Source: Lottia gigantea
Taxonomy: Eukaryota > Mollusca > Gastropoda > Lottiidae
NCBI RefSeq assembly: GCF_000327385.1
Contig: NW_008708797.1
Span: 1,220,024-1,284,023, forward strand
DNA: 64,000 bases
Reading direction: 5' to 3'
The position numbers and the translations under genes were made by a program. This document shows, piece by piece, positions 21,014 through 36,000 of the stretch (position 1 is the stretch's first letter; each line of letters begins with the position of its first letter). The notes beneath the pieces are model-generated. The model did no database searches and was not told the origin of the DNA. It worked only from the letters and a program-made list of their open reading frames with translations.

Positions 21014-24000
21014 CTAGACTGGAGATAAAGAATTCAGTAATGTTTGATATGGTGTATCTGGTTGGACCACAGACTGGAATGTGGATACAAATGCTCTTTT
21101 CTGGTTTTCATCTGTTAGCTGTTTATAAAAGTCTAAGGCTGCTAAACAGAAAAGACGTTTATCAACAACTTCCATTTTGCCCATTCTACCAACAACATGT
21201 GGAAATCTAAAACAACGTTAAGGATTCTAAAATATAGACAAGGTTTGAAAATAGCGTATGTCAGTTACTAATTGGCGAAGAACTTCCACTTTACCAAGTG
21301 AATATAAATGCATAGAGGGTTGGATGAGTCCTGAAATCTTCCAGACACAAAAACCAATGCTACATTGAGAAAGTTCATCCTTTCAATAAGCAATAGAATG
21401 TATAGAAGGAAAATTCCTGAATATTCATTCATTCCTGGTCATTTGAATGTTCAAAATTCAATGAATATTATAGCAAGATGGCATTATTTATATTTACAAG
21501 GATACAAAGCTTTGAGCCATGAATTAGTTGAAGCACTAATAAAGAAACTGGTAAGACTCCAGATAGCCATAGCTATTGGTGATCTCTGTGTAAAATTAGA
21601 TAATGATAACATAACCCAATCTCTAACTAGATTCACCTCATTCTGTACATGGAGATTATTAAATACCTACAAATATAATTCAAATATATTATTAATAGCC
21701 ATTTTCTTGCAAGTGTAATGTAGCTGGTTGAATGAGTTGATTGAAATGTTTTATCTAAGTAAGGGGTAATAAGTCCAATACCCTTCATTAGGTATAAATG
21801 ACCACGGCAAATTTCATTAAAATAATTACTCCAGTTTCAAGAGAAAAAAATGGATCAAAAACAGGACTGATTATGTATATCTATATTTTTATATGTGCAT
21901 ATCAAAATTTAAGTTGGACTGATTGCTCTTTTTCTCAATTATACCTGAAAGACTACTCTAGCTATAAGCTGGGGGTAAGGTTGTTGACTAGATAAGAATT
22001 CACCAATAACTTTATTCATGATATCTTGTGGAGGAAAGAAATCAGACAGGAATGGTGGAAGTAATCTAGTAATAACTCTAGCTTCATATGGATAACCTTT
22101 ACGTATTCTGAAATACAGATATTATTAAAACATGACAATAGTTAACAACTCTGATTTATTTCAATGATTTCTATTGGATATTTAATTACATTTTTTTTTA
22201 CTTATTGGTGGCTCCTCTGCAAGGAATGCAAACTTGACAAAACTCATGAATTACCAGTATAGTGTAATATGTTGGTCCTAAAATATCAAAATATTCTCCC
22301 CAAATGATAAAACAACATAATATAATATAGGCATGTATGTTTTCAAATATTAAGGCGAGTTAAAACTTATCTATCAGTTAGACAAATGTGTTTCAGATAG
22401 GAAAAAAAACATGTCAAACATGACCTACCTATCAAAAAGAACTGTAACTCTTTCCATAGCTAATATTAATGATTCAGGATCTTGATAAATAACATCTAAT
22501 GAAGATACTGTAAATGATGGCTCCATATCTCTTGGTCTAGGACTATACTGATCAACACTTTTACCTAAATAATAAATCAAAAATTTGTTTAAAAAGTGCA
22601 TAATATACTTTTCAATGGAATGAGCCTAAGTCTTGCCAGAATAATAACATGCACTATAATCTAATATTGATACTGTTAAATCTTTCTGATAAAAAAATGA
22701 AAAACTGTAATTTATTAAAGTAATATAATCAACATCATCAAATTTTCTTAAAATCTTACATTACCTGAATACATACAAGTAAACATTAATCCTAATGCTG
22801 CCAAAGCTCTTTGTGGGCTTGGTAAACATAATCTGTAAAAATAAAACAAATACAAATTTAATGTAATCCAGACACAGGCTGGCATCAAGTTCTCTGGAAG
22901 AGAGCTTATAGAGTAATCATATGCCAAAGACAAGTATAAAGTCACAAAATCATTCTTGAAAAGACAAATTGTGTCACCAAAAAGTACTAATATGCTCAAC
23001 ACTACAATGTTTCCACTTAATTCAATAAACTACATTGCCTGTTCTTGCATAACAAATATAACATACATACCTATCAAGACTGAGTTTCACTATACTCTCA
23101 ATATCAGTTTTAGATAAAACATCAGCTAATAATAATCTTTCTAAACCTTTCATTAATGTTAGAAATACAGAAGTTGATACACTGTCTTCATTATAAGATG
23201 CTGTACTAACTACCAACTAGAAATAATTAAATATTTCAAATTATCATATTATTATCAGATGTACTATACATCACTTCAAACTCTTCTTACAATGATCAAC
23301 ATAATCATTGCTATAATTGGTTTCAGTCCAGTAAGTTTTTGCATTCAGATCATTTTGTTATTATATGGGAAGTATAAAACAACTTTTGTTTCTACCTGCA
23401 TTATTCTTGATGGAAAATCACCATCTTTAATATCTTCATGATAATTTTCTAGTATATAAAATGCTGTAGCCCACATTGTCAATAAAAACTGATCACTGGT
23501 AATATAAGCACTGAAATAAAAATTAATTGATATACAATTGCCTAATAAATTTACTTTGATACAGCTGATAAATGCCTAATAAGCTTACTTTGATACAGCT
23601 GATAAATGCCAAATGCCTAGTAAACTTACTTTGATACAGCTGATAAATGCCTAATAAGCTTACTTTGATACAGCTGATAAATGTCTAATAAGCTTACTTT
23701 GATAAAGCCTATAAATGCATAATAAACTTACTTTGATAAAGCTGATAAATGTCTAATAAACTTACTTTGATACAGCTGATAAATGTCTAATAAGCTTACT
23801 TTGATAAAGCCTATAAATACATAATAAACTTACTTTGATACAGCTGATAAATGTCTAATAAACTTACTTTGATACAGCTGATAAATGCCTAATAAACTTA
23901 CTTTCATACAACCCATAAATGTCTCATAAACTTACTTTGATAAAGCTGATAAAGACAAATAAACTTACTTTGATACAGCTGATAAATGTCTAATAAACTT

Positions 24001-27000
24001 ACTTTGATAAAGCCGATAAATGCCTAATAAACTTACTTTGATACAGCTGATAAATGTCTAATAAACTACTTTGATACAGCTGATAAATGTCTAATAAACT
24101 TCCTTTGATACAGCTGATAAATGTCTAATATACTTACTTTGATACAGCTGATAAATGCCCAATAAACTTACTTTGATACAGCTCATAAATGTCTAATAAG
24201 CTTACTTTGATAAAGCCGATGAATGACAAATAAACTTACTTTGATACAGCTGATAAATGTCTAATAAACTTACTTTGATACAGCTGATAAATGTCTAATA
24301 AACTTACTTTGATACAGCTGATAAATGCCTAATAAACTTACTTTGATAAAGCTGATGAAGACAAATAAACTTACCTTGATACAGCTGATAAATGTCTAAT
24401 AAACTTACTTGGATAAAGCTGATAAATGCCTAATAAACTTACTTTGATAAAGCTCGATAAATGTCTAATAAGCTTACTTTGATAAAGCTGATAAAGACAA
24501 ATAAACTTACTTTGATACAGCTGATAAATGTCTGGTTAAGAATTCAGTTATAATGGGTAGTAATGTTTTAGTAAGGTCTGAAGTACTAGTTTCTAGTATA
24601 TATAATATACCATGAAGAGATGAAACTTTACTGGGTAGATGGGTTGATTTCAGTCCACTGTCTATTACTTTTATCAACCTTTCTGCTGTAGAGGAATCCT
24701 AAAATGCAAAAATTCATTCTTGGTTTTTCTATAAACCTCATTTCTTTAAAGCTGTTTTTCATCACAAGGCCAGACCAATTTATTTTCTTCTTTCATGGAT
24801 CCTTCTATCTGAAGTTTTCAGAAATCAGAAAAATATACAGTTGATAACTAAAACTCCACTTACCACACCTATGACAGCTGAGGCTTTACAGATACCCACT
24901 ATTAGATATTGTAATAATATTTCATCTTCTGATGGGTGTTGTTTATATAAATCTAGAAATGTATCTAACATCATTTCAAACTGTTCTCTTTCCATAAATA
25001 AATCAGACAGACTTAACATCTGAAAATAAATAAATGTGACCATCAAATTCAATTCTAAATTATTTTTACCAATTTACTGCAATTGGTTTATATGATTAAA
25101 TTGGTTGAAAAGCACTGTTATAATTACAACACGTCACTAAATAATATCGAATGCATGAAAAATGCAAAGTAAAAATGAGTCTTTTTCCCTTTCATTTGGA
25201 AGCAATATGAAATGAAATGAATGGAGTTTTACATCCTTTTCTTCTGTACTTTATTGGGCTTATAAAGCCATGCAATTATCAATGAGAGAAATTTTACCAG
25301 AACTGTTGCATAAACCTACTCTTTGTTCGATTTTCAACTGTCGGGGGGATCTTTAAAATGACCTTTAGATTAGCAAGCAAGCATCTGACTCACTAAGCCT
25401 TTCGTTACTCCTCTATTGATTTATTATTTAGACATACTAATGATAAGCTTTTCTAATAACTTTACTTACTGATTTAACTACAGCATTTAATAACATGAGA
25501 GGTGGTTTATTAGAAGATTCTGTTGATAACCAAGGTCCATATAATTCAGATATAAATTGTAAACAGGAATTAATATCTAGACCATTAATAGACATAGATC
25601 TATCTTTACTCTCCATATTAGATAATGCTATATGTGGTTTCTTTAGATCGTGCTGTGGGCTCTCTGTAGAATCTGTTGTATCACTTTCAGAATGAGTTGT
25701 TTCTAAACTTCCAACTACAGACCAAATTCCTTCTAGTGATATCTATAATTAAATCACATATTCAATTAACATATAATTAACTGATTAATTAAAAAATGAC
25801 ACTAAAAACATAAGGAGTATAAGAAAAGCATACATTGTAGAAATATTTTATAAACAATAAGGCAGAAGTGAAGTATTACCATTCAATATCATGGTGTCTG
25901 CTTCATGCCAAATTTTTAATTTTAGAAGGGATTGGATGCACATTCTAAACAGTGACAGATATTTTTCCAGATTTACTCACAGGTATAAGAATCAACATTG
26001 TATTCACAATTACACGGTATCGCACTGAGTTTTTTTGCAGTCATTGTTTGACTTTATGCCAACTTATCTAAGAGTAGTGAGAAATAAAAAAGAAGAACCT
26101 ACTTGTCCTAATGAAAAATCTTCTGAACCAATCCTCCTCTCTAGATTATCTTCAAATAAATCTTCACAGAAATATGAGTCTAAACGTCTTGTAGGTTTAC
26201 TGTGGGTATGATGTGTTTGACTATCCGATTTATTACAACATAAACTATAGATTTCTTGTTCTATTAAACTTCTTATCATACCTAGTTTTTTACCACATCT
26301 ATAATATTAATAATTACAATATAACTTGTTAATTCATATATTTTCATTTAACTATTTGTTTGTTTGACAAACTATTAAACTCTTGGCTTCTAAGCAGCAA
26401 TAAACATGACAAATTGTTTAATTCTCATTTAAATTTTCACTAGTGTATCCATAACCAGAAACGCTCACTTCAGCAAGCAGTTGGGTCAGACAAGAATCAT
26501 TTATTTTATTTTAAAGTACATGCAATCTAAACTTCATGAAAACAGCATATTCCTGGGCATATATGAGCATCCGTGGACTGACATTAGAATGAACAGTGAG
26601 GGTACATGAGCGGTCTTTGGCAGGATTTTTTTGTCGTTTATTATAGAGTCTTGAGTAAACTCATGCTTTCACGGCAAGATTATCGCGTCTCTGACATGAT
26701 TTATAATATCAAACAAGTTTTTATTTTTCATCGTCTGCAAGACAGACCATCATTATCCTATCAGATTCATTTTCCTTTCAATCGCATGCTCCGCAATGGT
26801 GGAAAACGACCTACTGGAGATTATTGTCTCTTCTGGTGCCCGTGCCAGTCGGTGAAACTCTAAACAAGACAAAAATCTCTGACTAGGACCGTTCATGTGC
26901 CTTCACCTTAAATATGTCCATCATAAATCTTTAAATTAAAATACCTGGTATGTAAGAAAGCTAAGGGTTTATCTCGAGGACGGATTTCATACACACTATT

Positions 27001-30000
27001 AGAAGGGTTACCAGCTTGTGGTATCAATGTAGACTGTAATAATAATGATGTTATAGCTTTTACAGCTAATACCATTCCTTGTGTTCTTTCTATTTCTTCC
27101 TACAATTATAATAATTATAACACTTTTATTTCACTTTCTTTAGTGGACGAAAGTTTGAAGTTCACAGCTGATAATGCACACAGTGTTTCAATCCCAACTG
27201 ATGAATAGACCTTCAATTCAACCAGGATCACTGTTTATGTAAGTGATGTAAATAAATTACCTCAGCTGACAGTTGATGTGTATCTGTTAATGTAACAGGA
27301 TTTAATACACCTAATAAACTCATCCATGTTTCTTCAAACTGATGTCGACTTATCCAACCTAAAAATATACTATTTTGTTCAACAGTTTTATCATCATAAA
27401 GGTTACATCATCAAAATATATCGAGTGAAAAAAACTCTTAATTCTATAGAGAATATAGGATGAAAGATGATGAATGATGACTTATTTCAGTTTTGAAAAT
27501 GAACTCATGGCACTTATTGCAAAATGAGAAAAGAAATGGCAGATGAGACCACCTCTCTGTATGATTGTATATAATATACCTACCTAATGTATTGATTCTA
27601 AATACAAACTCCTCTAATACATCTTTCTCTTGTAAATAATCAACTGGTACAGGAGGGAGATGTGTTTTTAAATTACCAGTAGGAGAGGGCGACCAACCTA
27701 ACTTCCATACTAATGGTGGAACTCTGGCATACGAATTGACTAGTGGTAATCTGGCAAGACCTGCAAACAATTTACCATTAAAATAAAATACAGGGCTAGT
27801 CACCTAGGGGACTTGGAAGGTAATGAACCCTGGTCCTCAATGGTATATATATAATTAGCAAGCATCTCCCTGACTGAGCCAAGCTAGCCCCCTCTGGATT
27901 TTGCCAGATTGATGATTCAGATGTTCCAAATTAAAGCAACGCAACATTTACTAAGAACAACAATTTTTACAGATATAGACTTCTATTTGTTATTTTAAAT
28001 TATTGAATCTTTTAAGCGTTTTCATTAACAAATATAGAGTAAAAACCAGTAAAATACCTGTAACAATATTTCTGATAGGTGAAGATAAGAACTCAGGTAA
28101 TTTCTGTGTTTCTGATGATTTTGGACGTAATCTTGTTTTGAGACATTGTAGTAATTCTGAGATCTGATCACAAGATGTTATTAAATGTGAAGATTCTGAA
28201 ATAATGAAATAAAATATCATAATTAGCAAATATGACAAGAATTTCTCGAGTCTCTCCGGATCAAGGTTTCAATAAACAAGTTTCTGAATATAACAATTGT
28301 ACAGTATTAGATTGTTTATGAATGGATTGCCAATACAAAGACAGTATATACCCACCATCATCTTCCTGTTCATCTAGCCTATCTTTATTTGGTAATAAAT
28401 ATACCTTTTCACCAGGTAATACAACCACTGAAATTATCAAAATAAAAACAAATTCATACAAAAAAAACCTTGTTCATTAGATTAAAAACTTATAATAATA
28501 ATCTATAATAATAGTCTATAATGGTTTATAAAAACACAAGCAACATGATGTAGTGTAAAAGGAGAATGTCCTGTCACCATCTAGCAAAATTTCCCACATA
28601 GCACACTGCAAGACAATGTCAATCTCTTTTAGCTCAATGAGGTACAGAAATGTATGAAGTAAACTTTCATTTCTTTTTATTTGATTCAGTTAGGACAGCT
28701 TCATTCTTATCTTTTAAAATAATACTATAAAATTATTGAGACATCTTTATACCAGGGGAGTTCATTAGTAGAATATTGTGTGTAGATTGAACACAAAGGT
28801 AAATTTAGTAACAAGTATATAAATACTTACAAGAAGATAAGAGTTGATAAACAGCAGATGTTATAGAACTAACATAAGTACTACTATCACTATGTCCTAT
28901 TATATTAGTAAAATCTTTATTTTGTAATACTAATGCTACACATTCTAAACATGTCTGTAATTGTTCTGATGTAGGCATTTGATTATGGTGCAGTTGCCAA
29001 CTGATCATCTGAAAAAATAAAATAAATCATTTCATACTTTAGCATAAATGAGACAAGTACTATTTAATGTAAGTTTCTCAAAAATAGCATTGAAGAAAAC
29101 TCTTTTAGATAGTTACTTTTCACCAAGAACATCTTTAAGACGTTCCACAGTCAAAGCCATTTCTTAAAGCAAGGGTCAAAATTTTTAAATTGAAGAACAT
29201 TTTTTCTCAGTTTCGCATTCATGAATATATTGTGACAAAGTGAAAAGAAAACGCATGATCTTATCATTATCCACAAATACACATCCTAACAAAGCTATTG
29301 TCAGTTTGTCACAGTTCAGACAGGGTGATATCCACATAGAAATTATGTGGCAGTTCTTACCTCTAAACATAGAACACAGAATCTACAGATATCAGAAACA
29401 GCTTCTTGAGGTACAGTAGCTGGCCATGGAAATCTTCTTATACATACTAAATACTGACACAGTGAGGTGGCCAGATCAAAATTCATATCAAACCATGTAC
29501 AGTCAGTAAATAAATCTTCAATGCGATCGTAATATCGTAAGTTTTTAGACGTCTGTCTTCTACTATAGCTCAATAATTGGTGGGGGACAGGTAGATGATT
29601 TATAATATTATTAATATGACGAAACATAGTTAGCTGGGCAGCTTGAAACAGTTCATCTATAGTAGGTTCAGGTTTAAAACTAATTGGTAATGCTTCTTTA
29701 TCTCTATTATATCTAACTATAGATCTATAGGCTCCTAATGCTATACATTCATCTAATATCTCTAAACAAAACTCCTGTAATGAAAATATCAACAAATATG
29801 TTGGGAAATTTTTGAATTAAAAAATGTTATGAACAGTTTGTTTAGGGATATAGTCGTCTGAATGTTTACTTCATCACCTTCTTAAGCTCAATTTCAGCTC
29901 TCTATAGTCTGTATCACTTTTCAAATAAAGATTTAATTAAGTTTCAATGAAAATGTTTTCAGGACATTTAGTTTTAATCAATATTTTGAGATCATTGGTA

Positions 30001-33000
30001 GTAACTTTCAATGATAATGTTTATAAAAAATTACATCTGGAATCACATCATAATTTTACCTTTGTCATGGTAATAGCAAGTACATCTGCATAGTCTAGTC
30101 TCTGTAGTAAGAAGGCACATTCTCTCACATTAGGATCTATAGAAAAACATTGATCCTTAACCACATCAGAATAAAAATCCTGAAAAAGAAAAGTCAGATT
30201 TAAATTTTTTTTTTAATTGTCATATTGTGGGCTGGATTAATCAAGAGTTACTTCTCTTTCAGTTACATATAGTAGCTTGCCCTTGCTGTCATGTGGCAAA
30301 ATAATTGGAGAAATAACTGTAAATTTGAGTCATTTGCCATTTACTATGTATGAATAAAAAATACAAACCTTATCAATATTAATATCTGTAATATTAGTTG
30401 ATGTAAATACTAGAGGATGAGTTCTTTCTGGTGAAAGATTTAATTCTTTTTCAGCATTAAATAATGTACGAAATTTAGATAACAAAGACGCTAACCGGGC
30501 ATGTCTGAAATAGAACAAGTTTATTTATAATAAGCTAATTCTTTAAAAATCAAGTAATACATTATAATTGTTTATGAATGAAAATACAACACATTGCAAA
30601 AGACATGAACAATATTCTGAAAACCAAAATAGTACCTTACCGTTTAATCAAATTATTTGTTTTCATGAATTGCAAGAGTTTATCTAGGTCTTCAAGTGGC
30701 AACTGTTTCTTACTTTCCTGAAATTAAAATACTAGAAATCAAGATCTGTTAAGAATACAATTCTTCTTAATGAAATCCAGTTGTGACATAAACTGATTAA
30801 TAAAGTATATATAAAGAGTTTGTTTGCCACCATTCTGTTTTATGTTCTTAATGTATTTAACTCCAAAATGGAGTATGACAAGAATGATCTTCTTTTTCAG
30901 TGCTTTTTTGAGAATCCATTTGTTGGTTTCGTAAAATTTCGAATTGTTAAAAACGCAGAGCAGTCTAATATTCACAAGGTTTATGGGTTAACATCATATG
31001 CTATCCATAGTCTGTTTCCAGCAGTTAAAATTTAATAAATAACCATCGCAGACGCAAGACATTACAACCATTTTAATGTAGGATGTGAGACTAGCAACCA
31101 TTATTGAATTATTCTCAGAAGTATCTAGAATAACTTTCTTACCTCTTCTGATTCTATCAGTAACATCTCTACTCTTCTACAAGCTATAGTATCACACATT
31201 CTAGCTATAGATAGTTGATGTGTATTCAGAAACTTGTCTATTAATAATTGTAATAGTGAACCACTTTGACTCAGATGTATAGCTTCTAATGATTTCAATG
31301 TTTTTCTTATAAGAGATGGCTGAAATGAAATATAAATAGCCTCATGGTTTTATTATGTACAGTTGCTAAACGAAGCCTAGATTAAATAAGCTTTAACACA
31401 AAAAGAGATGTTGTAGGCCTTTATTTCCCAATGAATACAAATGTGGGTTTTGGTAGAAAAGGTCAAAAGCTAATCCTATAGTCTTTTAATTTAAACTTAA
31501 AAGTCACAAGAAAAAGATAGATATAATTATACATCATTCTCTGATGGATGATTTTCTTCAGAATAGAACTTAAAGAAATCAATAAATAAAATATCAAATA
31601 ATTACATGAAGTACTTACTCTAGTAACATGATCACATCTAGAATTTATAGCTTGTACAAACATACTACTTGCTGCTGGGTTACGATGTATTGCACTAAAA
31701 TAATCATATCAATATATATCAGTTTTAGCATACAATATAAGATATTTTGAAATATTGTTTTTCCGTTGATTTTTAAAAGATATATTAAGGACTAAAAGAC
31801 AACTAAGAAAACAAGCTTTATTAAAATATCAAATCTAAAATATACATTGCTTTTGGCTAGGTGCAAAGATTTACACATGATAATACAATTTGACTAATGA
31901 ACATATTTAGAACAGTTGAATCTACATGATTCAGTTTGTGATTAGAAGATAATATTACCTAATGAAATCTTGAACTGGTGATTCAGACGTTAATTCTATT
32001 AGATCACTAACATGATTTACTGTTAACCAGGTCATATGTTCAGCATTACTTAAATTCTCTACCTGAAATAAGTGAATATAAGTTTCCAACTTTGCACCGC
32101 AGAAAATACAATGATATAATTTTACCCTTAGACTACATTAAAGTTTGGCCATAATTGTCACATACTTTTAACATACACATCATAACAACAATGTATACTT
32201 ACTACATAATCACAGTATAATATTAAACCACCTCTTCTTAATATTTCTAGATTACAACATTGTAATAATCTTCTAGATGATTCTAGATTTCCACTACTGT
32301 ATCTCCTACAATATAGATTACATTATTTATATTAAAATTGCTGTGATGACATAAACAAAACAGTTTGTGGATCAGTTGAACACAGTCCAACAATGCCATA
32401 GGAATTTTTATATATATCATGAAAACATACTTCAGATCATATGAATATGATAGAGGCACTTTTTTCAGCCTAAATAAAACTCACTCAAGCACCAACTATA
32501 AGCAATATAACTTACCCTGGTGTTACTATATGATATTTTTGAGGTGTCTGTAAAATTTGGGTCCAAAGTTTTTGATTATCATAATTAAGTAATATCAATA
32601 TATTACTCCAATGTAGGGCTAGTGTTGGCCATTTTGTACTGACACCTAATAAAAAGTTGTTGATTTCTTTAACACTATATAAACAACTTGGTCTATCACG
32701 ATTTATTAACCTCATAGCAGCTGTAGCAACTCTCCTGTATGAGCCTGTAATTGATTAATAAAAGATAGCTTGCCAGGCAAGGTAACATACGCCCACTGGC
32801 AGCTGTCAGAAATGATTAAACAGTCTTCAGTGACTACAGGGTTNNNNNNNNNNNNNNNNNNNNNNNNNNNNNNNNNNNNNNNNNNNNNNNNNNAAAACGT
32901 CAAGTCAGACACGATATTTCGGTGAAAAATTATCCGATCATCACGAAAATCAATAGGGATCATCTCCATAATGACATTGACACACAAAATAAAAATCAAA

Positions 33001-36000
33001 AGAATCTGTAAAAAATTGTAGCCTGTAGAGTGAGCACGAGTTGCACAATATAGCTAATAGAGTAAAACGTCAAGTCAGACACGATATTTCGGTGAAAAAT
33101 TATCCGATCATCACGAAAATCAATAGGGATCATCTTCATAATGACATTGACACACAAAATAAAAATCAAAAGAATCTGTAAAAAATTGTAGCCTGTAGAG
33201 TGAGCACGAGTTGCACAATACAGCTAATAGAGAACAACGTCAAGTCAGACACGATACTTCAGTGAAAAATTATCCGATCATCACGAAAATCAATAGGGAT
33301 CATCTTCATAATGACATTAACACACAAAATAAAAATCAAAAGAATCTGTAAAAAATTGTAGCCTGTAGAGTGAGCACGAGTTGCACAATATAGCTAATAG
33401 AGTAAAACGTCAAGTCAGACACGATATTTCGGTGAAAAATTATCCGATCATCACGAAAATCAATACGGATCATCTTCATAATGACATTGACACACAAAAT
33501 AAAAATCAAAAGAATCTGTAAAAAATTGTTGCCTGTAGAGTGAGCACGAGTTGCACAATATAGCTAATAGAGAACAACGTCAAGTCAGACACGATATTTC
33601 GGTGAAAAATTATCCAATCATCACGAAAATCAATAGGGATCATCTTCATAATGACATTGACACACAAAATAAAAATCAAAAGAATCTGTAAAAAATTGTA
33701 GCCTGTAGAGTGAGCACGAGTTGCACAATATAGCTAATAGAGAAAAACGTCAAGTCAGACACGATATTTCGGTGAAAAATTATTGATTATCACGAAAATC
33801 AATAGGGATCATCTTCATAATGACATTGACACACAAAATAAAAATCAAAAGAATCCATAAAGAACTGTAGCCTGTAGAGTGAGCACGAGCCAAATGTGAA
33901 CGGACGGACCGACGGGGTGATTACAATATACGCCCATCTTACGTCTGGGCGTATAAAAAAACAATACAAAAAATAGATTTTAACAACATCATTGATTAAA
34001 ATATGTACAAGTAAATTTTAGAAGTAACTTATGTGATTGAAATGTACAAGTTATATCAACATTGAACCTGAGTTAAGTTTGTATTAAATTCCAATGATTG
34101 AATCAAGTTACATTAGATATACAATCTTCTCTGATAATTACCTAATTAAACATCTTCTTTACAGAAATTGTTATAGTTTTACATTGTCTTACTTTAAACC
34201 AGTACATTCATATCAAATCAAAATCATGTTACATGTGCAATAGTACATGTATTGTAGACAGTTATATATAATAAGTTAAAGCTATCATGCTTGAATTAGG
34301 CTAAAATCATTTATTGAAAAAATATAAGCTATCTGTCTGTGTTTGGTATGTCATATTTGCTACTTGCAGTCCTCATGCTTGTTGAAGATATGTTGCTGCC
34401 ACCCATCCACAAGTATGTCAAATGCTAGAAGTAAATATGGTGGTCCAATGGAAGATAAAGATCCTAAGAAAAACGTTTTTCAGTAAAATTAGAACAAGAA
34501 AGCTTACCTGATTGAAACATGTAAGTTATATAGAGTAATAAATGAGACATCTGTTCTACAGTAAAATCACAAAATGTTTGACTAGTAGATACTATAGCTG
34601 ATTCTCTATTTAATATTTCACTACATAATCCTACAGCTTGTAACAGAAACCTGAAGTACAAAAATCATTCATTCAGAAAACCACACCGACATCATGAGCC
34701 CATTTTCTTGTTATATGTTGAAATATTTATACAATACATTTATAGCAGAGCAAAAACTGAACAGTATGAAAGTCCAGTCACCATAGATCAATGCCATGGG
34801 CTTTGGTCAAGGACTAACTGATAATTTACAGAATTCTCTTGAACCTATGTTGTTATCCTAGTAAAAAATGGTTGCTTCTACCTTTCTTTTGACATTCTAA
34901 ACACTTAAAAGTATAACAAATAACTACCAGGCACAAGTTTCTTCAGGATTAATATCAGTTAAGGCTACAGGATCAGCATTGGTTTTGGTTAAATCTCGTG
35001 TTAAACACAATGGTAAATTTAACTCTAATAATCGTGATAAAACAGTTTCTTCTTTTGATTGTGATATAATAATACGTAATATAGCTAAAACTAGACACAA
35101 CCATCTTTGTAGTCCCTCAACACAGCTCTGAAATAATAGTTTAGATTAAGATTTAATCATCTTCCCTCTATACAAAACACTCTCTGCTCAAGCAATTGGT
35201 AATAACATTTGAATAGTTATTACTGTTAGCTATTTCATACAATATATGTATGTCCTGTAATTAATATTCAACAGATGTATGGTTTCGTCAGCAGTGGTCT
35301 TGTCACAAGAAATATTGACAAGTTTTAAGCCTGATGATGAACTGGACTCGAATAAAATCATGTAAGATGCTAAAAATAGTACATCAGATCTGAGCTGAGT
35401 ATCTGTTCCTTGTCAGCACTTAGTCTGAAATGCTCTGAAACTAGGATTGGAATAGAAAATTTTTTCTTGAACAAAATCCAAGTCAGAGAAGAGACTCTTA
35501 GTTTTATAAATGTCACATTGGATATAATCAGTGAAGCACAGTCATTTCTAACATAAATATTTCAATGCTACCAAAAGTGGAGGTTTAAACATTTGTTTAA
35601 TGATGGACAAAGTAACAAAGACTTACAATATCAGTTGGTGGTGCTAGTAATGTTTTTAATAAGATATCTACAGGTCTAAATACACTTGGTGAAACACATT
35701 CAAATAATAAATGGAGAACATCTAAAGCTTTACTACAGTCCAAATTAATCTGAAAATATATAGAATTAATAATCATTATTCTCTGATAAAAAGGTAGAAT
35801 TAAAATATCACCATGATTAAAATATAAGATATAGCTTGAAAAGTAACAGTCTGTTTCGGGATAGCCATAACTTGGATAACTTTTGTGATGCATACTATTA
35901 CTTGATGATCAGAGGCAAAATTACCAACTGATACTGAATCTAAAATGGCAGCTTGATGAACAAGAGTGTCATAAAGATTTTTATAAAAAAGAAAACAAAC

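Larger units (their letters stand above)
21014..30717 (-). other. HTT: Huntingtin exons 35-55 (C-terminal HEAT part)
   Basis: Exons, high to low: 30717-30641, 30504-30369, 30179-30060, 29774-29361, 29008-28831, 28427-28356, 28195-28058, 27760-27584, 27358-27261, 27099-26945, 26298-26103, 25742-25470, 25019-24864, 24698-24511, 23510-23396, 23216-23071, 22832-22765, 22564-22429, 22107-21945, 21666-21506, 21206-21014. Exon 40 uses donor GTGGGT at 28355, which alone keeps phase with the next exon; exon 54 uses GTATCC for the same reason. The protein ends LLNSLSPV. Several motifs match vertebrate huntingtin nearly unchanged, such as [12 protein letters not shown] and [10 protein letters not shown]. 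Confidence 0.9.

Noticed and set aside
21365-21718. Plus-strand frame of 117 codons
   Set aside because: It is antisense to huntingtin exon 54 and its introns; the minus strand matches the known protein.
26606-26863. 85-codon plus-strand frame in a huntingtin intron
   Set aside because: No motif and no splice support; more likely part of an old inserted element.
32712-32999. Minus-strand frame running through the N gap
   Set aside because: It is an artefact of reading through N into the repeat; the true exon starts at 32744 in another frame.
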